Shown here one piece after another: positions 43,549 to 51,048 of a stretch of 64,000 nt of DNA; position 1 is the stretch's first letter, and each line of letters opens with the position of its first letter. The stretch covers positions 1,054,001-1,118,000 of the forward strand of contig NZ_MTBP01000002.1 of the NCBI RefSeq assembly GCF_002911665.1, written 5' to 3'. The notes beneath the pieces are model-generated. The model worked only from the letters and a program-made list of their open reading frames with translations, was not told the DNA's origin and made no database searches. The position numbers and the translations under genes were made by a program. This stretch comes from Actinomadura rubteroloni. Lineage in GTDB: Bacteria > Actinomycetota > Actinomycetes > Streptosporangiales > Streptosporangiaceae.

Positions 43549-43815
43549 GTGCAAAGCTCGCACGATGATCCTAGGATCCTGCTGACTTTCTTCTGCAAGA
43601 GCCCCGATTCGTACCCCAACCCGGACTGCCCCTCCTTCTACCGGTCGAGCGACGGGGGCTGGTACGGGCAGGGCGAGGTGCGAGACGAGCCCGGCGTGCG
43701 TGACCAGATCCAGAACATGAAGCCCCATGAGGGGTACCTGTGGTTCCCCGACAAGCTGATGGACGAGTTCGTCCGGCAGTTCGCGAAGGAGCGCTATGGA
43801 GTTGATCTCGGCTGA
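43549..43815 (+). CDS. Hypothetical protein, 88 aa, upstream of DUF6879
   Basis: A short soluble protein, not assigned to a named family by me, with ILLTFFCKSPDSYPNPDCPSFYRSSDGGWYGQG and a C-terminal EGYLWFPDKLMDEFVRQFAKERYG. The start is chosen as the GTG at 43549, with AGAGG upstream; an in-frame start at 43531 (GTG) is possible. It overlaps the DUF6879 gene by 20 bp, strong evidence of co-translation. Genes of this type commonly precede DUF6879 and XRE genes in actinomycetes, as far as I recall. Confidence 0.65.
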   Translation: MQSSHDDPRILLTFFCKSPDSYPNPDCPSFYRSSDGGWYGQGEVRDEPGVRDQIQNMKPHEGYLWFPDKLMDEFVRQFAKERYGVDLG

Positions 43816-44329
43816 GACCCGGGACGAGCTGTTCGACACCTTCGAGTTCGAGGCGCTTCATCTGGAGCTTCGCGACCACTACGCCACCGGCGGCGGAGAA
43901 GCCGACAAGTTCGCCGCCTGGAAGGCCGGCAAGCCGTGGGACGAGGCGGAGTACCGGGAGTGGATGAGGCCCTGGTGCGACAAGCTCCGCGCGGCGACGT
44001 CGAGCGGGCGCGTCTACCGGGACGCGAAGCTGGTGTCGGAACCGCTCTCCGACTACCACAGGTGGGGCTACCCGCTCGCGGGGATGCTGTTCGAGGCCGG
44101 TCAGCAGGTGAGGTTCGTTCCACGGCGGCTCGTGTCGACCATCGCGCTGCCGGGGAACGATTGCTGGGTCTTCGACCGCAAGACCGTCGTCTTCAACGTG
44201 TTCAACGGCGCCGATGACGTCGTGGAGCGCCAGCGCTACACCGAACCCGAGGTCGTCGGGTTCTGCCTGGCCGCGTTCGAGGCCGTGTGGGAGCTGGGGA
44301 TTCCCCAGCCCGAGTACAAGCCCGGCTGA
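43796..44329 (+). CDS. DUF6879 family protein
   Basis: 177 residues with the DUF6879 pattern: FDTFEFEALHLELRDHYATGGGEADKFAAWKAGKPW, RPWCDKLRAATSSGRVYRDAKLVSEPLSDYHRWGYPL, AGQQVRFVPRR, LPGNDCWVFDRKTVVFNVF. The family is restricted to actinomycetes and is regularly encoded beside XRE/DUF5753 regulators; no function is established. ATG at 43796 has GAAGGAG six bases upstream. The next gene starts 12 bp after its stop. Confidence 0.88.
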   Translation: MELISAETRDELFDTFEFEALHLELRDHYATGGGEADKFAAWKAGKPWDEAEYREWMRPWCDKLRAATSSGRVYRDAKLVSEPLSDYHRWGYPLAGMLFEAGQQVRFVPRRLVSTIALPGNDCWVFDRKTVVFNVFNGADDVVERQRYTEPEVVGFCLAAFEAVWELGIPQPEYKPG

Positions 44330-44341
44330 CGTCGGCTTTCC

Positions 44342-45202
44342 ATGTCCGTCCCGGCAGAGGACGCCAAGAGGGCGTTCGGCGCGAGGCTTCGGGGCTTGCG
44401 CAAGGCGAAGGGCCTGTCAGGTCTGGAGTTGGCCGGCCTGACGGGCATCCCCAATTGGAAGATCTCCCGGATCGAGGGCGGCAAGCAGGGCGTCAAGTCC
44501 GGCGAACTCGCGGCCTGGTGCCGTGCGTGCGGCGCCGACGAGCAGTACGAGGATCTGGTGATCGTCCAGAGCCAGGTCCATGACATGTGGGTGGAGTGGA
44601 AGCGCGAGCTGCGCAAGGGCCAGAAACTCCTGCACGAGAACGAAGACGCCCTCTACCGGCAGACCAAGCTGCTCATCGTCTATGAGTCGAAGTGCGTCCC
44701 CGGCATCCTGCAGACGCACGGGTACGTGTTCGGCTTGTTCAAGACGGCCGAAGCGCTCTACGGCCTGCCCGAACGCGAGGCCCGGGCTGCGGCCGACGCG
44801 AGGCTTCCCAAGCAAAGTCTGGTCACAGCGGCGTCGGCGAAGAACGGCTACCACTTCGTCATCGAGCCATGGGTGCTCGAACTCGTCTTCGGCGACGTGA
44901 ACGTCATGCTGGAACAGCTCACCTTCCTGTCCGCGGTGACGCTGCTCCCGAACGTCTCTCTCGGGATCATCCCTCCGGGCGCGACGCGCGCTGTTCCGCC
45001 CGGCGAGCCGTTCTACATGTTCGACGGTTCGATGGTGCGGTCCCCGATGTGGTCGGCGGGCTTCAAGACGAGTCGGCCCGAGGAGATCGACACCTTCAAA
45101 AGGGCCTTCAACCTGCTGCGCGGCATGGCGGTCTACGGTGCCGAGGCACGCGAGCTGATCGAGCAGGCCAGGCAAAAACTGCAAACAAGTGCAAATCTCT
45201 AG
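44342..45202 (+). CDS. XRE-family regulator with DUF5753 (second WhiJ-like)
   Basis: 286 residues. HTH (about 10-70: FGARLRGLRKAKGLSGLELAGLTGIPNWKISRIEGGKQ) and DUF5753 (about 105-280: LLIVYESKCVPGILQTHGYV, then FLSAVTLLPNVSLGIIPPGATRAVPPGEPFYMFDGSMV). It forms an operon with the 88-aa and DUF6879 genes. It differs from the first XRE protein in sequence, so the two modules are not recent duplicates of each other. A DUF397 gene lies 156 bp downstream as its likely partner. Confidence 0.9.
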   Translation: MSVPAEDAKRAFGARLRGLRKAKGLSGLELAGLTGIPNWKISRIEGGKQGVKSGELAAWCRACGADEQYEDLVIVQSQVHDMWVEWKRELRKGQKLLHENEDALYRQTKLLIVYESKCVPGILQTHGYVFGLFKTAEALYGLPEREARAAADARLPKQSLVTAASAKNGYHFVIEPWVLELVFGDVNVMLEQLTFLSAVTLLPNVSLGIIPPGATRAVPPGEPFYMFDGSMVRSPMWSAGFKTSRPEEIDTFKRAFNLLRGMAVYGAEARELIEQARQKLQTSANL

Positions 45203-45278
45203 CCGAGTCGCATGACGCCTTTCTACCTTCGGTGAGCAGAGGGGGCCAGCGCGAACAGGCCGGCTCCGACATCAGAAC

Positions 45279-45305
45279 CCCGGACGGGCGGACTTCCCAT
45301 CCGGG
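45279..45305. terminator. Hairpin after second XRE gene
   Basis: 10-bp stem with one mismatch (CCCGGACGGG / CCCATCCGGG), 7-nt loop, in the 156-bp gap before the second DUF397 gene. Possible terminator or attenuator; no U-tract. Confidence 0.5.
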
Positions 45306-45358
45306 CTTGCTCGACCACGCGCCGCCGTGGCGCGGGGAACACGGCAGAGGAGAAAGTC

Positions 45359-45574
45359 ATGCGGAACGGCGACCTGTACACCCTCGACATCTCCGGAGCG
45401 ACCTGGACCAAGCCGTGCGGCGGGAACGTCGGCGACCCCGACGCCCCCGAGAGCTGCATGGAGTTCGCCACGCTCCCCGACGGCGCCATCGCGATCCGCG
45501 ACTCCAAGCGCCCCGACCTCACCCCGATGCGCTTCAGCGCCGACGAGCTGACCGCCTTCCTCGGCGCCATCTGA
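45359..45574 (+). CDS. DUF397 protein (second)
   Basis: 71 residues: LDISGATWTKPCGGNVGDPDAPESCMEFATLPDGAIAIRDSKRPDLTPMRFSADELTAFL read in segments shows the DUF397 pattern, with the RDSK motif and final aromatic-rich helix. GAGGAG sits seven bases before the ATG. It probably partners with the XRE protein encoded upstream. It has a full-length, undamaged frame, in contrast with the remnant at 46437. Confidence 0.9.
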   Translation: MRNGDLYTLDISGATWTKPCGGNVGDPDAPESCMEFATLPDGAIAIRDSKRPDLTPMRFSADELTAFLGAI

Positions 45575-45610
45575 CCATTCGTCCCGACCCCCTCTGGCAG
45601 GCTGACCGGC

Positions 45611-46420
45611 ATGACGAACAAGACCGACTGGAACGACCTGCCGCAGGGGGTACGGGACGCCGTCCGCGAGCAGGCGGGTGGCATCGCGGCGGTCAGGACG
45701 ATTTCGGCGGGCTGGAACTCCGAAGCGAGCCTCGTCGCCGAAACCGGGTCCGGCCCGCTGTTCGTCAAGGGTGCGCGCCTGGCCGACACCCTCAAGGTCG
45801 TCCAGCTTCGCCGGGAGATCTCGATCAACCCGTACGTCACCCACCTGTCTCCCGAGATCCGCTTCCACGTCGAGGCCGGCGGCTGGCTGGTCGCTGCCTT
45901 CAATTTCGTCAACGGGCGGAGGGCGGACTACTCGCCGTGCTCCCCTGACATCCCACGGGTGTTCGAAGCGCTGGACGCGCTGAGCCACACCCCCCGCCCC
46001 GACGTCGAGCTGAAGTACGCCGATCAGGTGTATTCCAGCCAGGGCGACGTCGCGCTCCTGCGCCGAGTCAGCGGCGACAGCCTGGTGCACGGCGACCTCA
46101 CCCCGGCCAACGTGCTCGTGACGCCCGAACGCGTCTTCCTGCTCGACTGGGCTCGCCCCACCCGCGGAGCGTCCTGGCTCGACGCGGTGAGCATGGCCCA
46201 CTTCATGATCACCTGCGGGCACTCGCCCCGGGACGCCGAGGCCATCGCCGCACAGCTGCGCGGGTGGAAGGACCTCGGCCCTGGCGACCTCGACGCCATC
46301 GTCCACCACGGAAGCGCCGTCCGGTCCGCCTGGGGCCTGAAGCCGCACGCAACCGACCCCTGGACGAACGCCTCCCTCGAAGCCGCCCGCCGCTGGTGGA
46401 GCCACCGCAGAGCACTCTGA
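45611..46420 (+). CDS. Aminoglycoside-phosphotransferase-fold kinase
   Basis: 269 residues of the APH/choline kinase fold: LVHGDLTPANVLV carries the catalytic Asp and Asn, and LLDWARP the metal-binding Asp; the N-terminal lobe has FVKGARL with the ATP lysine. It may phosphorylate a small molecule or a protein; an antibiotic-resistance role is possible but unsupported, since substrate-specific features cannot be read. The ATG has a CAGGCT box seven bases upstream and no ribosome-binding site. It is the last gene within the repeat-bracketed block. Confidence 0.85.
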   Translation: MTNKTDWNDLPQGVRDAVREQAGGIAAVRTISAGWNSEASLVAETGSGPLFVKGARLADTLKVVQLRREISINPYVTHLSPEIRFHVEAGGWLVAAFNFVNGRRADYSPCSPDIPRVFEALDALSHTPRPDVELKYADQVYSSQGDVALLRRVSGDSLVHGDLTPANVLVTPERVFLLDWARPTRGASWLDAVSMAHFMITCGHSPRDAEAIAAQLRGWKDLGPGDLDAIVHHGSAVRSAWGLKPHATDPWTNASLEAARRWWSHRRAL

Positions 46421-46436
46421 CCACAGACCGGCGAAG

Positions 46437-46470
46437 CCGCCGCCCACACCGGCGCCCTCGACCTCTGGCC
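46437..46470 (+). pseudogene. Remnant of a DUF397 gene C-terminus
   Basis: GCCGCC through the last DUF397 codons (Ala-Ala-His-Thr-Gly-Ala-Leu-Asp-Leu) match the end of the gene at 43278, but the stop TGA has become TGG and no 5' part exists. It lies 16 bp after the APH-fold gene. Confidence 0.7.
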
Positions 46471-46475
46471 CACCC

Positions 46476-46501
46476 GAAACCCCCGCCCCGGCGGGGGTTT
46501 C
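46476..46501. terminator. Terminator in repeat copy B
   Basis: Identical 12-bp stem to the one at 43486-43511 (GAAACCCCCGCC / GGCGGGGGTTTC). Confidence 0.85.
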
Positions 46502-46515
46502 TCCGTGCGCGCCCG

Positions 46516-46825
46516 GTCACCAGGAGGTGTCCCGGCGAAATCGGGACACCGGTCCTTTCACGCCCGGCGGGAGCGACTGTGAGTGTGGAACCGGTCACGG
46601 TGGGCTCAGCGGCGAACCTGCCCGGTGGTCACCGGACGAGGTTCGGCAGCCCGCTGCCAGAGCCGTCCCCGGTTCGCGTACCGACGCCGTGTGGGCGCGG
46701 CCACCGCCCGGGCGGCCCGTTCGTCCGGACCACCGCGCCCGCCGGAACGGCGCGTCACCACGGTTCGGCAGGGATCCGCCCCGGGCCCTGGCCGGGGGAC
46801 GCGGGATCAGGAAGAGGGAGCGCTC
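46516..46825. other. Gene-free gap before the FIMAH-domain gene
   Basis: 310 bp, GC-rich. Apart from two copies of GGTTCGGCAG (46640, 46762) and the purine-rich GAAGAGGGAG ribosome-binding site at its end, nothing was seen. Open frames here lack coding-like third-base bias. Confidence 0.5.
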
Positions 46826-47572
46826 ATGTCTTCGTCCACCCGCACGTCCGCCTCGGCCTCCGGGCCGCGCCATAGGTCGATCACATTCGTCGGCGTGCTC
46901 GCCTTAGCGGCGGCCGGCCTGTTCTCGCTCGCCGGCCCGGCCCAGGCGTCGTCCGCCATCACGGTCTCGCGCGCCACCCTCGCGCCCGGCGAGACGATCA
47001 CCGTCGACTTCGCCGTCACGCGCGACTTCGCCTCCTCGCGCGAGGGCATGGGCTTCTACGCGGGCAGCGGCCCGCTGGGCAGCCTGGACTCTTTCGCAAC
47101 CGTGGCGTCGTGCGACGGACCCGTCGCGGGTTCCTGCACGACGCTTCCCGGCATCGGCTACGTCGTCCCGACCGGCCCCGTCCCCGTCGGGACCACGGTG
47201 ACCGGCTCGCTGACGCTGCGCGTGAAGCCCGGCACCCCGGCCGGGAGCTTCACCCTGCGCTACCAGTTCGACGGTGAGGCTACGACGAACGGCCCCACCA
47301 TCACCATCGCCGAACGTCCCGCCGACCAGATCGCCGACCTGCGCGCCCTGGTGGACGGCTTCGGCCTCCCCAACGGCCTCCGGACCGCCCTGGACGCCAA
47401 GCTCCGGAACGCCCTCGACGCGGTCGACGGCAACGACACCGCCACCGCCTGCACCGCGCTGGCCGACTTCGTCGACCTGGCCGACGCCCAGGACGGCAAG
47501 AAGCTCACCGCCGACCAGGCCGGGCGGCTCCGCGCGTCCGCGACCCGGATCCGGACCGACCTGGACTGCTGA
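46826..47572 (+). CDS. Secreted protein with FIMAH domain
   Basis: 248 residues. A Sec signal peptide ends near residue 43 (FVGVLALAAAGLFSLAGPAQA, cut after AQA). Residues about 46-150 form a beta-rich immunoglobulin-like domain (ITVSRATLAPGETITVDFAVT), containing one Cys pair (ASCDGPVAGSC). The C-terminal 75 residues match the FIMAH domain (IADLRALVDGFG, LRTALDAKLRNALDAVDG, ACTALADFVDLADAQDGKKLTADQAGRL, DLDC). FIMAH domains occur in secreted enzymes and matrix-binding proteins. No catalytic domain is attached, so this may be an adhesive or structural cell-surface protein. Confidence 0.82.
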   Translation: MSSSTRTSASASGPRHRSITFVGVLALAAAGLFSLAGPAQASSAITVSRATLAPGETITVDFAVTRDFASSREGMGFYAGSGPLGSLDSFATVASCDGPVAGSCTTLPGIGYVVPTGPVPVGTTVTGSLTLRVKPGTPAGSFTLRYQFDGEATTNGPTITIAERPADQIADLRALVDGFGLPNGLRTALDAKLRNALDAVDGNDTATACTALADFVDLADAQDGKKLTADQAGRLRASATRIRTDLDC

Positions 47573-47587
47573 CCGGCGGGACGGCAC

Positions 47588-47628
47588 GGGCGGGCACCTC
47601 CCGACGGAGCCGGGAGGCGCTCCCGCCC
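47588..47628. terminator. Two-part bidirectional terminator
   Basis: Inner stem CCTCCCG / CGGGAGG with a 7-nt loop, nested in an outer stem GGGCGGG / CCCGCCC, between the converging FIMAH gene and the osmoprotectant-binding gene. Confidence 0.8.
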
Positions 47629-47635
47629 GCCGGGG

Positions 47636-48547
47636 TCAGGCGAGGCCGTTGTCGGTGAGCCACTTCTTGGCGACCGTGGCGGGGTCGGCCTTCTTGTCGG
47701 CCATCTCGGTGTTCATGGCCAGGAGGCCGTCGGTGGTCAGCTTGGCGGAGACGGCGTTCAGGGCCGCCTGCGCGTTGGTGTCCACCTTCGTCTTGTTGAC
47801 GAGCGGGACGACGTTCTGCGCGCCGAACACGTTCTTCGGGTCGGCGAGCGACAGGAAGCCGTTCTTCTTGATCGCCGGGTCGGTGGAGAACAGGTTGGCG
47901 ATCTGGACCTTGCCGTCCTTGAGGTTCGACACGGTGATCGGGCTTCCCGCACTGAGCGACTTGAAGTCCTTGAACGTCAGGCCGTAGACGGACTGGAGCC
48001 CGACCACGCCCTGCTTGCGGGTCTTGAACTCCGGCGGCCCGCCGAGGACGAACTGGCCGGCGACGGGCTTTAGGTCCTCGATCGTCTTCAGCTTGTACTT
48101 GGCGGCGGTCGCGGACGTCACGGCGAGCGTGTCCTTGTCCTCGGCCTGCGCGGGGTTCAGGATCGTCAGGTCACTCGGGAGCTTCTGCTTGAGCGCGGAG
48201 TCCACGGCGTCGCTGGTCGTGGCGGCGTCGTTCTTGTCGAGGAACGACAGCAGCGCCCCGTTGTACTCGGGGAACACCTGGATCGCGCCGCTGCGGACCT
48301 GCTTCATGTAGACCTCGCGCGAGCCGATGCCGAACTTGCGCTGGACCTTCACGCCCTTGGCCTCCAGCGCCTGCGCGTAGATCTCGCCGATCAGGCCGCT
48401 CTCGGGGAAGTCGGCGCCGCCGATCACGAGGCTGCCCCCGCCGCCGGCACCGCCCTTGCCGAGCGGGTCGTCGTCGCCTCCGCCGCAGGCGGCCAGCGCG
48501 AGGACGGCGGCGGCGAGCACGGCCGCGCCGCGGATGATCCGGGACAT
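47636..48547 (-). CDS. Osmoprotectant/glycine-betaine-type ABC substrate-binding lipoprotein
   Basis: 303 residues. Lipobox LALAAC (C21); mature protein is the OpuAC/ProX (type II quaternary amine-binding) fold: IGGADFPESGLIGEIYAQALEAKG, then FPEYNGALLSFLD, and a C-terminal NVVPLVNKTKVDTNAQAALNAVSAKLTTDGL. It delivers compatible solutes such as glycine betaine, carnitine or choline to the transporter encoded by the three genes upstream. It follows the second permease by 58 bp. Ligand identity cannot be told from sequence. Confidence 0.92.
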   Translation of the reverse strand: MSRIIRGAAVLAAAVLALAACGGGDDDPLGKGGAGGGGSLVIGGADFPESGLIGEIYAQALEAKGVKVQRKFGIGSREVYMKQVRSGAIQVFPEYNGALLSFLDKNDAATTSDAVDSALKQKLPSDLTILNPAQAEDKDTLAVTSATAAKYKLKTIEDLKPVAGQFVLGGPPEFKTRKQGVVGLQSVYGLTFKDFKSLSAGSPITVSNLKDGKVQIANLFSTDPAIKKNGFLSLADPKNVFGAQNVVPLVNKTKVDTNAQAALNAVSAKLTTDGLLAMNTEMADKKADPATVAKKWLTDNGLA

Positions 48548-48605
48548 GTTGGGTTTCCTTCCTCCGGGGGGCGCGGTCCGCGCCCGGTCGGCAAGCGTGC
48601 GGGCG

Positions 48606-49304
48606 TCAGTCCGACGCGGCGGCGCGGCGGACGCCGGGCGACACCGCGAACCGGTGCAGCGCGGCGAACGCGGCCTGGGTGAGGACGGCCAGGACGATCA
48701 CGAGGATCGCGCCGCCGGCCATGCTGTCGTAGTCCTGGCGCGAGTAGCCGTCCACGATGTACCGGCCGAGACCGCCGAGGCCCACGTAGGCCGCGATGGT
48801 GGCGGTCGAGACGATCTGGATGAGGGCGGTGCGCAGCCCGAGCAGGATGAGCGGCAGCGCCACCGGCAGCTCGACCTGGAACAGCACCTGCCGGCCGCGC
48901 ATCCCCATGCCCTCGGCGGCGTCGCGCAGGCCCGCCTCGACCTGCTGGACCCCGGCGTAGGTGTTGACCAGGACGGGCGGCACCGCGAGCAGCACCAGCG
49001 GCACCAGGATCGGGACGATGTCCCCGGCCGTCGAGACCACGACGACGAGGATGAGCAGGCCGAGCGTCGGCAGCGCCCGCGCGGCGTTCGCCGACGACAG
49101 GACGAGGAACCCCGACACGGCGGCGGGCCGGCCGCGCCGCAGGTGGCCGAGCAGCAGCCCGAGCGGCAGCGCGATGGCCACGGTGATGGCGAAGGCGAGC
49201 AGCGAGTACCAGAGGTGCTCGGCGATCCGGTTCGGGATGCCGTCCGACCCGGACCAGCGGCCCGCGCCGCCGAACCAGCCGAACGCGTTCCACAGGGCGT
49301 TCAC
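48606..49304 (-). CDS. ABC transporter permease (OpuC/ProW-like)
   Basis: 232 residues with five to six membrane helices and the EAA loop AAEGMGMRGRQVLFQVELPVALPLILLGLRTA. GTG at 49304 overlaps the stop of the other permease (GTGA). The N-terminal extension (VNALWNAFGWFGGAGRWSGSDGIPNRIAEHLWYS) is typical of the OpuCD/OpuCB-like permeases. It forms a heterodimeric channel with the adjacent permease. Confidence 0.92.
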   Translation of the reverse strand: MNALWNAFGWFGGAGRWSGSDGIPNRIAEHLWYSLLAFAITVAIALPLGLLLGHLRRGRPAAVSGFLVLSSANAARALPTLGLLILVVVVSTAGDIVPILVPLVLLAVPPVLVNTYAGVQQVEAGLRDAAEGMGMRGRQVLFQVELPVALPLILLGLRTALIQIVSTATIAAYVGLGGLGRYIVDGYSRQDYDSMAGGAILVIVLAVLTQAAFAALHRFAVSPGVRRAAASD

Positions 49305-50011
49305 CGCGTCACCTCCGCGGGCCGCCGGGACCGCCGGGCGCGCTCCCACGGCATGAGGAACCGCTGGACGAGCAGCAGGAGCAGGTCCGCCAGCAGCGCC
49401 AGCACGACGATCAGGGCGATCGCGACGACGATCGGCGTCGGGTAGGCGCCGCCGGGCCACTTCATGCCGGTGACCATGAGCTGGCCGAGCCCGCCGATGC
49501 CGATGAGCGCGCCGACGCTGACCAGGCTGATGTTGGCGACGGTCGCGACGCGCAGCCCGCCCATCAGGACGGGCAGCGCGATCGGCAGCTCCACCTGGAC
49601 GAGCCGGCGCAGCGGCCCGAAGCCCATCGCGACCGCCGACTGCCGGACGTGCTCGGGCACCGAGCGCAGCCCGTCCACGACGCTCGGGACGAGCACCGAC
49701 AGCGTGTAGAGGGCCAGTGGGACGACCACGGTCGTGTAGGTGAGGCCAGTGAACGCGACGAACACGACGAACAGCCCGATCGCCGGGATCGCGTACAGGA
49801 TGCTCGTCGCGGCCAGCACCGGCGGGTACAGCCGCCGCCACCGCGCGCAGGCCAGGCCGAGCGGCAGCGCGATCGCCAGGCCGAGGAGGACGGGCGTGAA
49901 GGACAGCACCAGGTGCTCCTTCAGCGCCTCCCAGATCACGCCGTCGTAGTTGTCGCGGACGTAGCTCCACCGCAGGAGCGGTTCACCGCCCGTCCCGAAC
50001 GCGGCGGTCAC
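49301..50011 (-). CDS. ABC transporter permease (OpuC/ProW-like)
   Basis: 236 residues, five to six membrane segments, EAA loop SAVAMGFGPLRRLVQVELPIALPVLMGGLRVA. GTG at 50011 overlaps the ATPase stop (GTGA) and its own stop overlaps the next permease, indicating one operon. It lies between the ATPase and the second permease, the usual order ATPase-permease-permease-binding protein. Confidence 0.92.
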   Translation of the reverse strand: MTAAFGTGGEPLLRWSYVRDNYDGVIWEALKEHLVLSFTPVLLGLAIALPLGLACARWRRLYPPVLAATSILYAIPAIGLFVVFVAFTGLTYTTVVVPLALYTLSVLVPSVVDGLRSVPEHVRQSAVAMGFGPLRRLVQVELPIALPVLMGGLRVATVANISLVSVGALIGIGGLGQLMVTGMKWPGGAYPTPIVVAIALIVVLALLADLLLLLVQRFLMPWERARRSRRPAEVTR

Positions 50012-50811
50012 CGCTCGGCCGCCTGTTCCGCGTCGCGTTCGGCGTCGAGTTCCTGGGTGAACCGGAGCCGCCGGATGCCGCGCTCGCCGCCGAGGAAGTC
50101 GCGGACGAAGTCGCTCGCGGGCGCGGCCAGCAGGTCGTCCGGCGCGGTGAACTGGGCGAGCCGTCCCCCGACCTGGAAGACCGCGATGCGGTGGCCGAGC
50201 TTCACGGCCTCGTCGATGTCGTGGGTGACGAACACGATCGTCTTCTCCAGCTCGCTCTGCAGCCGCAGGAACTCGTCCTGGAGGCTGGCGCGGACGATCG
50301 GGTCGACGGCGCTGAACGGCTCGTCCATGAGCAGGATCGGCGGGTCGGCGGCGAGCGCGCGGGCCACGCCGACGCGCTGCTGCTGGCCGCCGGAGAGCTG
50401 CGCGGGGTAGCGGCCGGCGAACGCCGGGTCCAGCCCGACGCGGTCCATGAGCGCGCGGGCCTCCGCGCGGGCCTTCTTCTTGTCGCGGCCGAGCAGGAAC
50501 GGGACGGTCGCGATGTTGTCCAGGACCGTCCGGTGCGGGAACAGGCCCGCCTGCTGGATGACGTAGCCGATGCCGCGCCGCAGCGTCGGCGGGTCGACGT
50601 CCCGGACATCGCGCCCGTCGACCGTGACCGTCCCCTCGGACGCCTCGACCATCCGGTTGATCATGCGCAGCGTGGTGGTCTTGCCGCAGCCGGACGGGCC
50701 GACGAGCACGGTGATCTTGCCGGCCGGGATCTCCAGGTCGAGGCGGTCGACGGCGACGGTGCCGTCCGCGTAACGCTTGGTCACGCCCGCAAAGGTGATC
50801 AAACGACTCAC
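50008..50811 (-). CDS. ABC transporter ATPase (OpuCA/ProV-like)
   Basis: 267 residues. Walker A GPSGCGKT, Q-loop VIQQAGLFPH, signature LSGGQQQRVGVARAL, Walker B ILLMDEPFSAVD and switch His THDIDEA. Ends after the ATPase core without the CBS pair found in many OpuCA proteins, so no CBS-based osmosensing is encoded here. GTG at 50811 is used; the frame extends further upstream to 51003 but without homology. It is the first gene of the operon; the 237-bp upstream gap has a GGGTG-TT-CACCC palindrome (50837-50848) and a TTGACT box, but no certain promoter. Confidence 0.93.
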   Translation of the reverse strand: MSRLITFAGVTKRYADGTVAVDRLDLEIPAGKITVLVGPSGCGKTTTLRMINRMVEASEGTVTVDGRDVRDVDPPTLRRGIGYVIQQAGLFPHRTVLDNIATVPFLLGRDKKKARAEARALMDRVGLDPAFAGRYPAQLSGGQQQRVGVARALAADPPILLMDEPFSAVDPIVRASLQDEFLRLQSELEKTIVFVTHDIDEAVKLGHRIAVFQVGGRLAQFTAPDDLLAAPASDFVRDFLGGERGIRRLRFTQELDAERDAEQAAER

Positions 50812-51048
50812 GTCCTCATCGGCGCCGGTTCCCGTCGGGTGTTCACCCAGATCTATGCCCAGACTAGTCAATCCCGATCTTTTGGACACCCAGCGTGACC
50901 GAGACCCGCCAAATCTTGTGCATTTCGACCAGGATTGCCAAGAACCTACCGCAACCCCGTGGGGAAACCGCCGATTCGCCACCGAAGGGCGCATACCGGC
51001 CACCCGCGAGCACCCCGCGGGAACGTGATGATCGCCATAGCCGGACCG

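Larger units (their letters stand above)
46437..46515 (+). repeat. Direct repeat copy B
   Basis: Near-identical to 43447-43525, with four differences including the lost DUF397 stop codon. It includes the same terminator hairpin, which now closes the APH-fold gene. Confidence 0.85.

Noticed and set aside
43447..46515. Repeat-bracketed block as an insertion sequence or integrative element
   Set aside because: No transposase, integrase or tRNA target was seen and the repeats are gene/terminator tails, so only recombination is proposed.
46516..46825. Possible small gene between the repeat copy B and the FIMAH gene
   Set aside because: Frames have no ribosome-binding site, no recognisable sequence and no coding-like third-base bias.
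50812..51048. GGGTG-TT-CACCC palindrome and TTGACT as promoter/operator of the osmoprotectant operon
   Set aside because: No -10 box lies at a usable distance from TTGACT and the palindrome is short; left as a note in the ATPase entry.
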